NCBI GenBank assembly: GCA_044867425.1
Contig: JBIOUX010000051.1
Location: forward strand, 1-64,000
DNA from: CAWBJP01 sp044867425
Lineage (GTDB): Bacteria; Actinomycetota; Acidimicrobiia; IMCC26256; BP-133
Length of the DNA stretch: 64,000 nt
Direction: 5' to 3'
Shown here: one piece after another, positions 1 through 8,145 of the stretch
Layout of the letters: each line of letters opens with the position of its first letter
Numbering within the stretch: position 1 is the stretch's first letter
Position numbers and translations under genes: made by a program
The notes under the pieces: generated by a model
Databases searched by the model: none
The model's input: the letters and a program-made list of their open reading frames with translations, nothing else
Told to the model about the DNA's origin: nothing

Positions 1-292
1 CGCTCGATCCGGCCCGGCCGCAGCGGCCGGTCCAGGCCGCAGACGACGAAGACGAGATCGACGTTGGCGGCCAGCACCTGGGGCGCCCGGGCCCCGTCCG
101 GGTCGGCCCGGGTGATGGCCGACCGGCGGGGGCGATCTCGGTGATGACCCAGCCGTCGCCTTCGGGGGCGAGGGCGACGTGGTCGCCGGTGACCACCGGG
201 AGGCTTCGGGGGGCGCGGGCTGGCACCTCGCCCGTGGCGGTCAGCACCACGGCGAGGCTCCGGTCGACGCGAGCCACCCGATCAAAAAACAT
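1..292 (-). pseudogene. rsgA: RsgA ribosome-biogenesis GTPase, N-terminal part, frameshifted and cut by the window edge
   Basis: The first 53 or so codons from the ATG at 292 give a start like MFFDRVARVDRSLAVVL followed by an OB-fold pattern (PVVTGDHVALAPEGDGWVI). The protein then leaves frame at a run of five G on the plus strand (128-132). Adding one base restores RRSAITRADPDG and then QVLAANVDLVFVVCGLDRP, the hallmark stretch leading into the circularly permuted GTPase domain of RsgA. RsgA is known to act in 30S subunit maturation. The GTPase motifs lie outside the window. A homopolymer of this kind is a common place for a sequencing error, so a real pseudogene is not proven. Confidence 0.75.
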
Positions 293-408
293 GCAATGAA
301 GGTACTGACGCCGGCCAACGGGCGCTTCCGAATTTCCAGGTGGTGGTCCGATCGGTGCGAACGACCCCCCGGAATCGGCGCAGTGAAAGCACCGGTACAG
401 TCGCACCG

Positions 409-726
409 ATGCACCGGCCCCTCTTCATTGCGCTTTTCCTCGGGCTCACCCTTACCGTGCTGAGCGCCGTCGCCGACGCCCCTGTCGCCCTGGCCAGCCT
501 CCTCGCCGCCTTCCTCCTGGGCGTGACGTTCCCCGACCAGGCCCTGCTGGCTGGCGCCGGCGTCATGGTCCCCCAGGTGCTGGGGGCCGTCGTCATCGGC
601 GTGGGCGAATCGATCGGCCTGACCCTGGTGGCCGTGGTGGCCGGGCTGGCGGCGGTGGGCTTCTCAGCCCTCCTCGGCGCCGGCGGCGCCCTCGTCCGCC
701 GGACCTTCCGGGGGGCGCGGGGGTAG
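409..726 (+). CDS. Small hydrophobic membrane protein, unknown function
   Basis: This predicted 105-residue protein starts MHRPLFIALFLGL. It is almost entirely made of hydrophobic stretches: roughly residues 5-50, then 55-75 and 78-95. It ends in a short basic tail (RRTFRGARG), consistent with a three- or four-helix integral membrane protein whose tail faces the cytoplasm. I do not recognise a family. The ATG at 409 was chosen because the frame upstream of it reads as polar low-complexity sequence. It is divergent from rsgA, and its 3' end overlaps the zinc-ribbon gene on the other strand by about 60 bases. Confidence 0.5.
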   Translation: MHRPLFIALFLGLTLTVLSAVADAPVALASLLAAFLLGVTFPDQALLAGAGVMVPQVLGAVVIGVGESIGLTLVAVVAGLAAVGFSALLGAGGALVRRTFRGARG

Positions 727-825
727 CACCGCGCCGCAGCGCCAGCACCGCTCGCCCGCCCGGTCCTCGATGACCGCGCCGCATTCGGGGCACAGCAGGT
801 GGGCCCAGCAGGCGGGGTCGCTCAC
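664..825 (-). CDS. Tiny zinc-ribbon protein coupled to the CoxE/VWA gene
   Basis: This 53-residue protein starts with GTG at 825. The start overlaps the stop of the upstream VWA gene by four bases (GTGA), so translational coupling is likely. The sequence has a CPEC and a CWRC pair separated by 12 residues (CPECGAVIEDRAGERCWRC), the spacing of a structural zinc ribbon. It ends in an acidic, Gly/Ala-rich tail. The function is not known. Position and coupling suggest it works with the MoxR-VWA pair, perhaps as a small adaptor. Confidence 0.6.
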   Translation of the reverse strand: MSDPACWAHLLCPECGAVIEDRAGERCWRCGAVLPPRPPEGPADEGAAGAEEG

Positions 826-2267
826 CGGTCGATGACCGCTTCCACGAACCGCTCCAGCTGGCGGAGGTTGCGGCACTCGTAGACGCCGTCGCAATGACGG
901 GCGTAGGTGGAGATGACCGAGTCGCCCGTGTCCCAGTAGGTGCGCGGTTCCGGGTCCAGCCAGTAGAGGTGGCGGCAGCGCCGGCGCAGGTCAGCCAGCA
1001 CCCACTCGCCGGTGGCGTGGTAGTTGTTGCGGGCGTCGCCCAGCACGATGAGCGACGTCTTCGGGGTGACCTCGCCGCCGAAGCGGTCGTGGAACACCTC
1101 GAAGGCGTGGCCGTAGTCGGAGTGCCCGTCCACCCAGACCACGTCGGCCTCGGTGTTGATGCGGCGCACGGCATCCGAGAAGTCGGCGTTGCCCTCGAAG
1201 AACCGGGTGACCTCGTCGAGGCCGTCGATGAAGCAGAAGCTGCGCACCCGGGAGAACTGGGAGGCGAGGGCGTGCACCAGCTGGAGGGTGAAGCGGGCGA
1301 AGCTGGCCACCGAGCCGGAGATGTCGGCCACCACCATGATCTCCGGCTTGGACGGGTGCGGCTTGCGGAACCGGGGCTCGGCCGGCACCCCGCCGTAGGC
1401 CAGGGAGTGGCGCACCGTGGAGCGGAAGTCGAGATGGCCCTTCCGCCGGTGGCGCCGGCGCATGGCCAGGCGGGCGGCCAGCGCCCGGGCCAGCGGCCCG
1501 ATCGTGCGCTGCAGGGCGGCCATCTCCTCCCGGTTGGCGTGCATGAAGTCGACGTCCTCGGGCAGCTTGGCCCGCAGTGAGCGGGCCATCGCCTCCGGCC
1601 CCCGGTCGGCCACCAGCCGCCGGCGGATCTCGGCCTCGATCTCCTCCCGGAGCCGTTGGATGCGGGCCTCCAGCTCCTCTTTGGCCAGGCGCTCGGCCAG
1701 GTCGTCCTCGAAGCCGCCCGGGGCCTGGCGCATCCGCTCCAGCAGCCGGTCGGCCAGACCCTCGAGCTCCAGGGCCCGCAGGGTGCGGTACAGGTAGTAC
1801 GTGCCTCCCACCGGCCGGCCCGGCTCCATCCCGGCGTGGCGCTCCACCGCCTGGGCGGCGAGGCGGCGCAGCATCTCGGGGTCGAGGAGGGCGGCCAGCA
1901 GCAGCGCCTCCAGCTCTTCCGCTTCGCCGCCCGCGCCCCCACCGGGCATCGACCCGGGGGAGGGCGTCCCTTGCCCGGCGGGCCCGTCCTCGTCGTCGAG
2001 GTCAGGGTCCCAGGGCTGGAGGGCGAAGTAGACGTCGAAGAGCACGTCGAAGACCTTGCGGTGGTCGGCCCGCTTGATGAGGGTGGCGGCCAGGGCCGCC
2101 TTGAACGTGGCCCGGTCGCCCATGGGGACGTGCTCCAGGGCCCGCATGGCGTCGAGGTTCTCCGTCATGGACACGGGCAGGCCGGCGTCCCGCAGCTGGT
2201 GGACGAAGCCCGACAGCAGGTCGAGCATCCGCTCCGGAGCGGGGACCTCGACACCCGGGGACGACAT
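822..2267 (-). CDS. CoxE-like von Willebrand factor A domain protein
   Basis: A 481-residue protein whose ATG (2267) shares one base with the stop of the MoxR gene (TGATG). The N-terminal half is helical and charged, with an acidic, Gly/Pro-rich linker near residues 95-125. The C-terminal half is a VWA domain with a MIDAS-type motif (VVADISGSVASF) near residue 310 and a later GDARNNY stretch. It matches the CoxE/YehP-like VWA family, which partners with MoxR AAA+ ATPases to remodel or insert cofactors into target enzymes. The usual target, such as a CO dehydrogenase or similar molybdoenzyme, is not next to it, so the client is unknown. Coupled to MoxR upstream and to the zinc ribbon downstream. 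Confidence 0.85.
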   Translation of the reverse strand: MSSPGVEVPAPERMLDLLSGFVHQLRDAGLPVSMTENLDAMRALEHVPMGDRATFKAALAATLIKRADHRKVFDVLFDVYFALQPWDPDLDDEDGPAGQGTPSPGSMPGGGAGGEAEELEALLLAALLDPEMLRRLAAQAVERHAGMEPGRPVGGTYYLYRTLRALELEGLADRLLERMRQAPGGFEDDLAERLAKEELEARIQRLREEIEAEIRRRLVADRGPEAMARSLRAKLPEDVDFMHANREEMAALQRTIGPLARALAARLAMRRRHRRKGHLDFRSTVRHSLAYGGVPAEPRFRKPHPSKPEIMVVADISGSVASFARFTLQLVHALASQFSRVRSFCFIDGLDEVTRFFEGNADFSDAVRRINTEADVVWVDGHSDYGHAFEVFHDRFGGEVTPKTSLIVLGDARNNYHATGEWVLADLRRRCRHLYWLDPEPRTYWDTGDSVISTYARHCDGVYECRNLRQLERFVEAVIDR

Positions 2268-3166
2268 CAGGCCTCGGCGACCTTGAGCTCTTTGCGGGCC
2301 TTCTCGATGTCGCGCTGGTACTTGAGGAGTACGTGCAGGGTGCCGCCCACCACGTCGGTCGTCACCCGGTCGACCCCGAGGTGCACCAGGGTACGGGCCC
2401 AGTCGATCGTCTCCGAGATCGACGGTGCCTTCTTCAGGTCCAGCTGGCGGATGGAGCGCACCACGGCGGCGATCTGGTCGGCCAGGGTGGCGTCGATGCC
2501 CGGCACCCGGACCCGGACGATCTCCTGCTCCCGCTCCAGGGAGGGGTAGTCCAGGTGGAGGAACAGGCATCGGCGCTTGAGCGCCTCAGACAGCTCGCGG
2601 GTGTTGTTGGAGGTCAGCACCACCAGCGGCCGCTGGGTCCCGCTGATCGTCCCCAGCTCGGGGACCGACACCTGGAAGTCGGAAAGCACCTCGAGCAGCA
2701 ACGCCTCGGTCTCGATCTCCACCCGGTCGACCTCGTCGATGAGCAGCACCACCGGCTCGGTGGCCCGCACCGCCTCCAGCAGCGGGCGGGTGAGGAGGAA
2801 CGGCTCGGAGAAGATGTCGGCTTCCGTCTGCTCCCAGCTCGATTCGTGCTCCCTGGGGTTCGGGGTGCCCCCGTAGACGCGGTCGGCCTGGATGCGCAGC
2901 AGCTGCTTCTTGTAGTTCCACTCGTAGAGGGCCTTGGACTCGTCGAGGCCCTCGTAGCACTGGAGCCGGATCAGCCGGGAGCCGGTGAGGGAAGCCAGGG
3001 CCTTGGCCAGCTCGGTCTTGCCCACCCCGGCGGGACCCTCCACCAGGATGGGCTTCTCCAGCCGGTCGGCCAGGAACACGACCCCGGCGGTGGCCTCGTC
3101 AGCCAGGTACTCCTGCTGGCGCAGCCCGTCGACGACGGAGGCCACGGAGGTGAAGCGGTCGGCCAT
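2267..3166 (-). CDS. MoxR-family AAA+ ATPase
   Basis: A 299-residue protein with a Walker A motif (GPAGVGKT, residues about 42-49), a Walker B motif (VVLLIDEVDR), sensor-like TSNNTRELSEALKRRC (the arginine finger region), and the small helical lid at the C-terminus. This is a complete MoxR ATPase. The family acts as a chaperone with VWA proteins, and here the VWA gene follows with a one-base overlap. The start at 3166 lies 14 bases after the proA stop, so proA, this gene, the VWA gene and the zinc ribbon probably form one transcript. Confidence 0.9.
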   Translation of the reverse strand: MADRFTSVASVVDGLRQQEYLADEATAGVVFLADRLEKPILVEGPAGVGKTELAKALASLTGSRLIRLQCYEGLDESKALYEWNYKKQLLRIQADRVYGGTPNPREHESSWEQTEADIFSEPFLLTRPLLEAVRATEPVVLLIDEVDRVEIETEALLLEVLSDFQVSVPELGTISGTQRPLVVLTSNNTRELSEALKRRCLFLHLDYPSLEREQEIVRVRVPGIDATLADQIAAVVRSIRQLDLKKAPSISETIDWARTLVHLGVDRVTTDVVGGTLHVLLKYQRDIEKARKELKVAEA

Positions 3167-3180
3167 TGGAGATGCCTTCC

Positions 3181-4425
3181 CTAGGTCCGGATCTGCCCGT
3201 CGCCCCACACGACGTACTTGTAGGTGGTGAGCTCCCGGAGGGCCATCGGTCCCCGGGCGTGGAGCTTCTGGGTGGAGATGCCGATCTCCGCCCCGAAACC
3301 GAACTCCTCGCCGTCGGTGAAGCGGGTGGAGGCGTTGACCACGACGGTGCCGGCGTCCACACCGTCGACGAAGCGGCGGGCGGCGGCCAGATCGCCGGTG
3401 ACGATGGCCTCGGTGTGGCCCGTCCCGTACCGGTTCACGTGCTCGACGGCCGCCTCCAGGCTGGGCACCACGGCCACCGAGAGCTTGAGAGCGAGGAATT
3501 CCCGGGCGAAGTCCTCCTCGGTGGCCGCCCCCATGGCCGGAACCAGGTGGCGGGCGCCGTCGTCGCCCACCATCTCGACGCCCGCCTCGGCCAGGGCCGC
3601 CGCCACCCGGGGCAGGAACTCGCCGGCCACCGCCTCGTGCACCAGCAGGGACTCGGCGGCGTTGCACACCGAAGTGCGCTGCGTCTTGGCGTTGACGGCG
3701 ATGTCGTGGGCCATGTCCAGGTCGGCGGCGGCGTCCACATAGACGTGGCAGTTGCCGTCGCCGTCGATGACGTAGGGAACCTTGGCGTTGTCGAGGATCG
3801 AGCGCACCAGGGCCGGGCCACCCCGGGGGATCAGGCAGTCGACGTAGCCGGTGAGCTGCATGAGCTCGACGGCCGCCTCGTGGGTGACGTCCTCCACCAG
3901 AACCACGGCGTCTTCCGGCAGCCCGGCCTTGCCCGCCCCTTCCCGCAGCAGGCTGGCGATGGCGATGTTGGAGCGCAGGGCGGTCGACGACCCCCGCAGG
4001 AGGGCGGCGTTGCCCGACTTGAGGCACAGGCCGGCGGCGTCCGAGGTCACGTTGGGGCGGTTCTCGTAGATGATGGCCACCACGCCGAGGGGCACCCGGA
4101 CCCGTTGGATCTCCAGGCCGTTGGGCCGGCGCCAGCCGTCGAGCACCTCCCCCACCGGGTCGGCCAGGGCGGCCACCTGCCGGAGCCCGGACGCCATGCC
4201 GGCGATGCGGGCCTCGCTGAGGCGCAGGCGGTCGAGGGGCCCCGGCTCCATCCCGGCGGCGGCGGCCGCCTCGAGGTCGGCGGCGTTGGCGGCCAGGATC
4301 TCGCCGGCCCGCTGGGTGAGCAGGTCGGCCGCCTGGTGCAGGGCGGCGTCCTTGGCCGCGGTGGAAGCGGTGGCGAGGAGACGGGAGGCGGTCTTGGCCC
4401 GCCGTCCCAGATCGGCGACGCTCAT
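3181..4425 (-). CDS. proA: Gamma-glutamyl phosphate reductase
   Basis: Complete 414-residue ProA, the NADPH-dependent second step of proline synthesis from glutamate. Visible signatures are IIYENRPNVTSDAAGLC, the catalytic cysteine context TSVCNAAE near residue 252, and the C-terminal block GFGAEIGISTQKLHARGP. The length is normal for the family. proB lies 1.3 kb away on the same strand, separated by two unrelated genes. The ATG overlaps the stop codon (GTATGA) of a short leader ORF described separately, so translation may be coupled to that leader. Confidence 0.97.
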   Translation of the reverse strand: MSVADLGRRAKTASRLLATASTAAKDAALHQAADLLTQRAGEILAANAADLEAAAAAGMEPGPLDRLRLSEARIAGMASGLRQVAALADPVGEVLDGWRRPNGLEIQRVRVPLGVVAIIYENRPNVTSDAAGLCLKSGNAALLRGSSTALRSNIAIASLLREGAGKAGLPEDAVVLVEDVTHEAAVELMQLTGYVDCLIPRGGPALVRSILDNAKVPYVIDGDGNCHVYVDAAADLDMAHDIAVNAKTQRTSVCNAAESLLVHEAVAGEFLPRVAAALAEAGVEMVGDDGARHLVPAMGAATEEDFAREFLALKLSVAVVPSLEAAVEHVNRYGTGHTEAIVTGDLAAARRFVDGVDAGTVVVNASTRFTDGEEFGFGAEIGISTQKLHARGPMALRELTTYKYVVWGDGQIRT

Positions 4426-4522
4426 ACGCGGGACCTGCGAAGCAGGGACCGGCGACTGGGGCTGGGGCCCCCGGTCGCATCGCGATGAGCCGCCAGGCGA
4501 AGAGCCATGGGCAGAGAGTCTA
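4422..4522 (-). promoter_or_regulatory. proA leader: leaderless 28-codon ORF with two hairpins (copy A of a repeated cis-element)
   Basis: A -10 box TAGACT (4522-4517) lies exactly 8 nt before an ATG (4508) that opens a 28-codon ORF beginning MALRLAAHR. The ORF's stop overlaps the proA start. Within it, 4478-4452 folds as a ten-position stem (GCGACCGGGG with CCCCAGTCGC, one C-A mismatch) around a loop GCCCCAG. A second hairpin, CCTGC-TTC-GCAGG, lies at 4446-4434 just before proA. The same 101-nt layout occurs upstream of valS. The sequence is not a T-box: no GGTGG antiterminator bulge is visible. The regulatory role is inferred. Confidence 0.65.
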
Positions 4523-4542
4523 TCCTTGACCGCCTGGTCTAG

Positions 4543-4582
4543 TTCCGCTCGGGGACGCCCTCCCCTACGCCCCCGAGCGGAA
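4543..4582 (-). terminator. Strong 12-bp inverted repeat after the secreted-protein gene
   Basis: TTCCGCTCGGGG (4543-4554) pairs perfectly with CCCCGAGCGGAA (4571-4582) across a 16-nt loop. It lies 11 bases after the stop of the minus-strand gene at 4594 and just before the proA leader promoter. This fits a factor-independent terminator separating the two transcripts, although no U-run follows. It could equally be a protein-binding palindrome. Confidence 0.55.
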
Positions 4583-4593
4583 ACCTTGACCGT

Positions 4594-5166
4594 CTACTTG
4601 TTGAGCTCGATCACCCAGAAGTCGTCCTGGTACACCTCGTTGGGGAACTTCGTCAGGTCGTTCGTGCCCGAGAGACGGATCTTGCCGGTGCGGCCGGCGA
4701 AGGCTCCCGACGCCTCGATGATGCTGTTTTCGGTCGGGCGGTTCCCCACGATGATCCAGCCCGGACGCTGCACGTCGGGCGCCGAGCTCACCAGCATGTG
4801 GTTCACGAGCTTGCCGCCGTCGTTGAAGATGAAACTGGTGGTGACGTCGAAGAGGATGCCCGGAATGGGCGCTTTGATGTCATCGATGATCGTGCCGATG
4901 ACCTCGCCGGTGGCCAGCTCGATCATGGGGAAGGTCAAGATGGTCCGGTCGTCCTTCATCTCCGGCTTGGCCTTGCCCCTCGAGTTCACCGGCAGGTAGT
5001 CGACCGGGGCTCCCTCGGCGTTCGTCTCCACCCTGAACAGGTCGAGGGCGGAACGTTCAGCGGCCTCGGCCGGTGCCCCGGGCCGGACGTCGGCCACGGG
5101 AGAAAGAAGAACTCCTGCTAGGACGACCGCCGCGCCGACAAGCAGCAGGCGAGTGGTACGAATCAT
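4594..5166 (-). CDS. Secreted beta-barrel-like protein (possible dirigent/allene-oxide-cyclase-like fold)
   Basis: A 190-residue protein starting at the ATG at 5166, which has a clear ribosome site (AAGGAG, 6 bases upstream). Residues 1-35 form a signal peptide with a hydrophobic core and an Ala-rich cleavage zone (APAEAAERS). The mature part alternates hydrophobic and polar residues and contains GGKLVNHMLVSS, SIIEASGAFAGRTGKIRLSG and DDFWVIELNK. That pattern resembles dirigent/AOC-barrel proteins, where the 'G-A-F-x-G-x-T-G' strand is typical. The family assignment is a guess from pattern only. It is exported and monocistronic, ending at the hairpin at 4543-4582. Confidence 0.7.
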   Translation of the reverse strand: MIRTTRLLLVGAAVVLAGVLLSPVADVRPGAPAEAAERSALDLFRVETNAEGAPVDYLPVNSRGKAKPEMKDDRTILTFPMIELATGEVIGTIIDDIKAPIPGILFDVTTSFIFNDGGKLVNHMLVSSAPDVQRPGWIIVGNRPTENSIIEASGAFAGRTGKIRLSGTNDLTKFPNEVYQDDFWVIELNK

Positions 5167-5399
5167 GCTTCGCTCCTTGGTTCGATGAAGGCGGCGTTTG
5201 TGAGCGACCGGCCCCGGCCCCCCGGCCCGGTCCAGAAGACGACGGTATGGGCGCTTGTCACGTCCTGTCAATGATTGGCACAAACGGACACAACTGTGAC
5301 GGCCGAGTTGCGCGATCCGGACCTAACTGTCGCCGGGCGCTTCAGGAGCCGGCGACCGGCTGCCACTCTCCCCTCGAACGGAGAGAGGGAGGAATCCCG

Positions 5400-5747
5400 T
5401 TGAACCCGCAGCGCCCCGACGATCAGCAGCCCACCGATCCCCTGGCCGCCGTCCTCGGCAGCCTGCTGGGGACGTTCACGGTGGCCGCCTTCGCCTACCT
5501 CGGCGCTCTCGGCTTCGCCGGCGGGACCGTCCCCCTCCTCGGCTGGCACCTGGCCGGCGGAGCCCTCCGCGGCCTGGTGTGGATGGCCGTCCTGGCCAGC
5601 GCCGGGCTGGTCGTCCTGTGGTTCGTCCCGCTGCTGGCGACGATGGCCCTGTGCTCGGCCGTGGCCAGACTCCGCCCCGCCCGTCTCGGCGCCTCCGGCC
5701 GCCGGCTCCCCGGTCGCCGGATCCGGCCCCTCAAGCAGGTGGCGTAG
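5400..5747 (+). CDS. Small integral membrane protein, unknown function
   Basis: A 115-residue protein with a TTG start at 5400, chosen because a strong Shine-Dalgarno (GAGAGGGAGG) sits about 7 bases upstream. After a short polar N-terminus (NPQRPDDQQPTDPLAA) there are three predicted membrane segments, about residues 18-40, 45-62 and 65-90, followed by a basic tail rich in Arg and Pro. It is divergent from the secreted-protein gene and convergent with proB. No family was recognised. Confidence 0.6.
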   Translation: MNPQRPDDQQPTDPLAAVLGSLLGTFTVAAFAYLGALGFAGGTVPLLGWHLAGGALRGLVWMAVLASAGLVVLWFVPLLATMALCSAVARLRPARLGASGRRLPGRRIRPLKQVA

Positions 5748-5756
5748 CCGCCCGCA

Positions 5757-6845
5757 TCACGGCAACACCACCAGGTCGTCGCGGTGGATGACCTCGTGGG
5801 GGGCGCCCTCGGGGAGTGACTGGGTCCGGGACCCCGCCACCGCGGCCAGCGCCACTGACCCGTAGCGCACCAGCCCTTTGGCGAACGGGCGGCCATCGGG
5901 TCCGATCACCTCGACGGGGTCTTCGGCCTCGAAGCGGCCCTCGACGGCCCGCACACCGGCGGGCAGGAGGGAACGTCCGGATTCCACCAGTGCCCGGCGG
6001 GCGCCGTCGTCGACCAGGAGCCGGCCGTGCGAGCCCTGGGCGAAGGCGATCCACAGCTTCCGGGACGACAGGCGCTTGGGCCGGGGATGGACCACCGTGC
6101 CCACCCCGTCGCCGTCCAGGGCGGCTTGGAGGACCCGGTCCACGGTGGCGCCGGCGATCACGGCCCGGACGCCCGACCAGGCGGCGATCTTGGCTGCCGC
6201 CAGCTTGGAGGCCATCCCACCGCTGCCCCGCTCGGTACCCGTCCCTCCCGCCACCGACTCGAGCGCGTTGTCGACCTCCACGATCTCTTCGATGAGGGTG
6301 GCCGCCTGGTCGATCCGGGGATCGGCGGTGAACAGGCCCGGGGTATCGGTGAGCAGCAGCAGGAGGTCGGCCCCCACCAGGTGGGCGACCAGGGCGGCCA
6401 GGCGGTCGTTGTCGCCGTAGCGGATCTCGTCGTCGGCCACGGTGTCGTTCTCGTTGACCACCGGCACCGCCCCCAGGTCGAGCAGGCGGCGGAGGGTCTG
6501 GCGGGCGTGGAGGTACTGGGTCCGGTGGATGAAGTCGTAGGGGGTGAGGAGCACCTGGGCCCCCACCAGGCCGTGGACGGCCAGGATGGCGTTGAGGCGC
6601 TCCATGAGCCGGGGCTGGCCGATGGCAGCCAGGGCCTGGAGGGTGCCGATGTCGGCCGGGCGCCGGTGCAGGCCCATGGCCGGCAGTCCGGCGGCGATCG
6701 CGCCCGAGGACACCAGCACCACCTCGTGGCCTGCGGCCCGAGCGGAGGCCACCTCGGCGCACAGCTTGAGGAGGGGTTCGGCGACGATCTCCCCCGAGTC
6801 GTCGGTGAGGGAGCTGGTGCCGATCTTGACGACGGCGACGGCCAT
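5757..6845 (-). CDS. proB: Glutamate 5-kinase
   Basis: A 362-residue ProB, the first enzyme of proline synthesis, which phosphorylates glutamate. The N-terminal amino-acid-kinase domain shows VVKIGTSSLTDD, EVVLVSSGAIAAG, VNENDTVADDEIRYGDNDRLAALVA and GTGTERGSGGMASKLAAAKIA. Residues from about 275 onward form the PUA domain (GRLLVDDGARRALVESG and following). It lies ten bases downstream of obgE, so it is co-transcribed with the rplU-rpmA-obgE group, a common arrangement in bacteria. Confidence 0.97.
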   Translation of the reverse strand: MAVAVVKIGTSSLTDDSGEIVAEPLLKLCAEVASARAAGHEVVLVSSGAIAAGLPAMGLHRRPADIGTLQALAAIGQPRLMERLNAILAVHGLVGAQVLLTPYDFIHRTQYLHARQTLRRLLDLGAVPVVNENDTVADDEIRYGDNDRLAALVAHLVGADLLLLLTDTPGLFTADPRIDQAATLIEEIVEVDNALESVAGGTGTERGSGGMASKLAAAKIAAWSGVRAVIAGATVDRVLQAALDGDGVGTVVHPRPKRLSSRKLWIAFAQGSHGRLLVDDGARRALVESGRSLLPAGVRAVEGRFEAEDPVEVIGPDGRPFAKGLVRYGSVALAAVAGSRTQSLPEGAPHEVIHRDDLVVLP

Positions 6846-6855
6846 TACCGGACCA

Positions 6856-8094
6856 TCACTGGGCCCCGGCTTCGGCGTATTCCAGCTCCACCGACCCGAC
6901 CCGGACGGTGTCGCCGTCCTTGGCCCCGGCCTTGGCCAGGGCCCGTTCCACCCCCAGGCGCCGCAGGCGCTCGGCGACGTAGGCGGCGGCCTCGGCGTTG
7001 GTCAGGTCGGCCATGGCCACCACCCGCTCCGCCACCCGGCCGCTGACCCGCCAGGCGCCATCGTCCTCCCGCCGGACGGCGAAGCCCTCCTCGGTGGGAC
7101 GGTGGACCACGAACGACTCCGGCTCACCCTCGGCGGCGCGAGCCTCCTCCACCAGCCGGACGACCGTCCCCAGGAAGGGACCAAGCCCCTGGCGGGTGAC
7201 GGCCGAGATCTTCATCCCGTCGAAGTCGAAGACGTCGACATCGGCCTTGGAGCCCACCACCAGCCGGGGGCGGTCGAGCAGCTCCCGCTGGTAGCGGGAC
7301 AGCTCGTCGAGCAGGACCCGCTCCTGGTCGACGGGGCTGCGGCCCTCGGTGCTGGCCAGGTCGAGGAGCACCACCAGGACCCGGGCCCGCTCCACGTGGC
7401 GGAGGAACCGGTGGCCGAGCCCGCGGCCCTCGGAGGCTCCCTCGATGAGGCCGGGCACGTCGGCCACCACGAACTCGGCGTCGTCCGTCCGGACCACGCC
7501 GAGGTTGGGCACCAGGGTGGTGAAGGGGTAGTCGGCGATCTTGGGCTTGGCCGCACTGAGCACGGAGATGAGGGTCGACTTGCCGGCGTTGGGGAACCCG
7601 ACCAGGGCCACGTCGGCCAGGAGCTTGAGCTCGAGGCGCAGCCAGCGCTCCTCCCCGTACTCACCCTGTTCGGCGAAGTTGGGGGCCCGGCGGGCGTTGG
7701 ACAGGAAGCGGGCGTTTCCCCGCCCGCCCCGTCCGCCCCGGGCGCCCAGATACGAATCTCCGGTGGTGACCAGGTCGGCCAGGAGGTCGCCGTCGCGGCT
7801 GCGCACCACCGTGCCCTCGGGGACAGCCACCACGAGGTCGTCGCCCCGGGCGCCGTGCTTGCGCTTCCCCGAGCCGTGCACGCCCGAGGTGGCCCGGCGG
7901 TGGGGATGGTCCCGGAAGGCGATGAGCGACGCCATGTTGCGGTCGGCCCGCAGCCATACGTCACCGCCCTTGCCGCCGTCGCCGCCGTCCGGCCCGCCCT
8001 TGTCGACGTAGGGCTCGCGACGGAAGGAGAGGGCGCCGGCACCGCCGTCGCCGCCCCGCAGGTTGACCATCACCTCGTCGCTGAACTCGGCCAT
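6856..8094 (-). CDS. obgE: Obg family GTPase (ribosome assembly)
   Basis: A complete 412-residue Obg/CgtA. The N-terminal Gly-rich Obg fold (DEVMVNLRGGDGGAGALSF, GGRGGRGNARF) is followed by a G domain with GFPNAGKST, the switch region YPFTTLVPNLG, DVPGLIEGA, and GSKADVDVFD in place of NKxD. The C-terminal OCT domain begins near residue 320 (VVHRPTEEGF). Obg binds the 50S subunit and couples nucleotide level to ribosome maturation. It is flanked by rpmA and proB on the same strand, with a 51-base gap after rpmA. Confidence 0.97.
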   Translation of the reverse strand: MAEFSDEVMVNLRGGDGGAGALSFRREPYVDKGGPDGGDGGKGGDVWLRADRNMASLIAFRDHPHRRATSGVHGSGKRKHGARGDDLVVAVPEGTVVRSRDGDLLADLVTTGDSYLGARGGRGGRGNARFLSNARRAPNFAEQGEYGEERWLRLELKLLADVALVGFPNAGKSTLISVLSAAKPKIADYPFTTLVPNLGVVRTDDAEFVVADVPGLIEGASEGRGLGHRFLRHVERARVLVVLLDLASTEGRSPVDQERVLLDELSRYQRELLDRPRLVVGSKADVDVFDFDGMKISAVTRQGLGPFLGTVVRLVEEARAAEGEPESFVVHRPTEEGFAVRREDDGAWRVSGRVAERVVAMADLTNAEAAAYVAERLRRLGVERALAKAGAKDGDTVRVGSVELEYAEAGAQ

Positions 8095-8145
8095 CGAGGT
8101 GAAGGATACGGGGAGGGAGAGCCGTCCCCGGCAGGATCGGTGTGG

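Noticed and set aside
894..1580. Long plus-strand open frame opposite the CoxE/VWA gene, and similar antisense frames across the window
   Set aside because: In GC-rich DNA the reverse strand of real genes stays open; these frames have Val/Gly/His-rich nonsense sequence and no domain.
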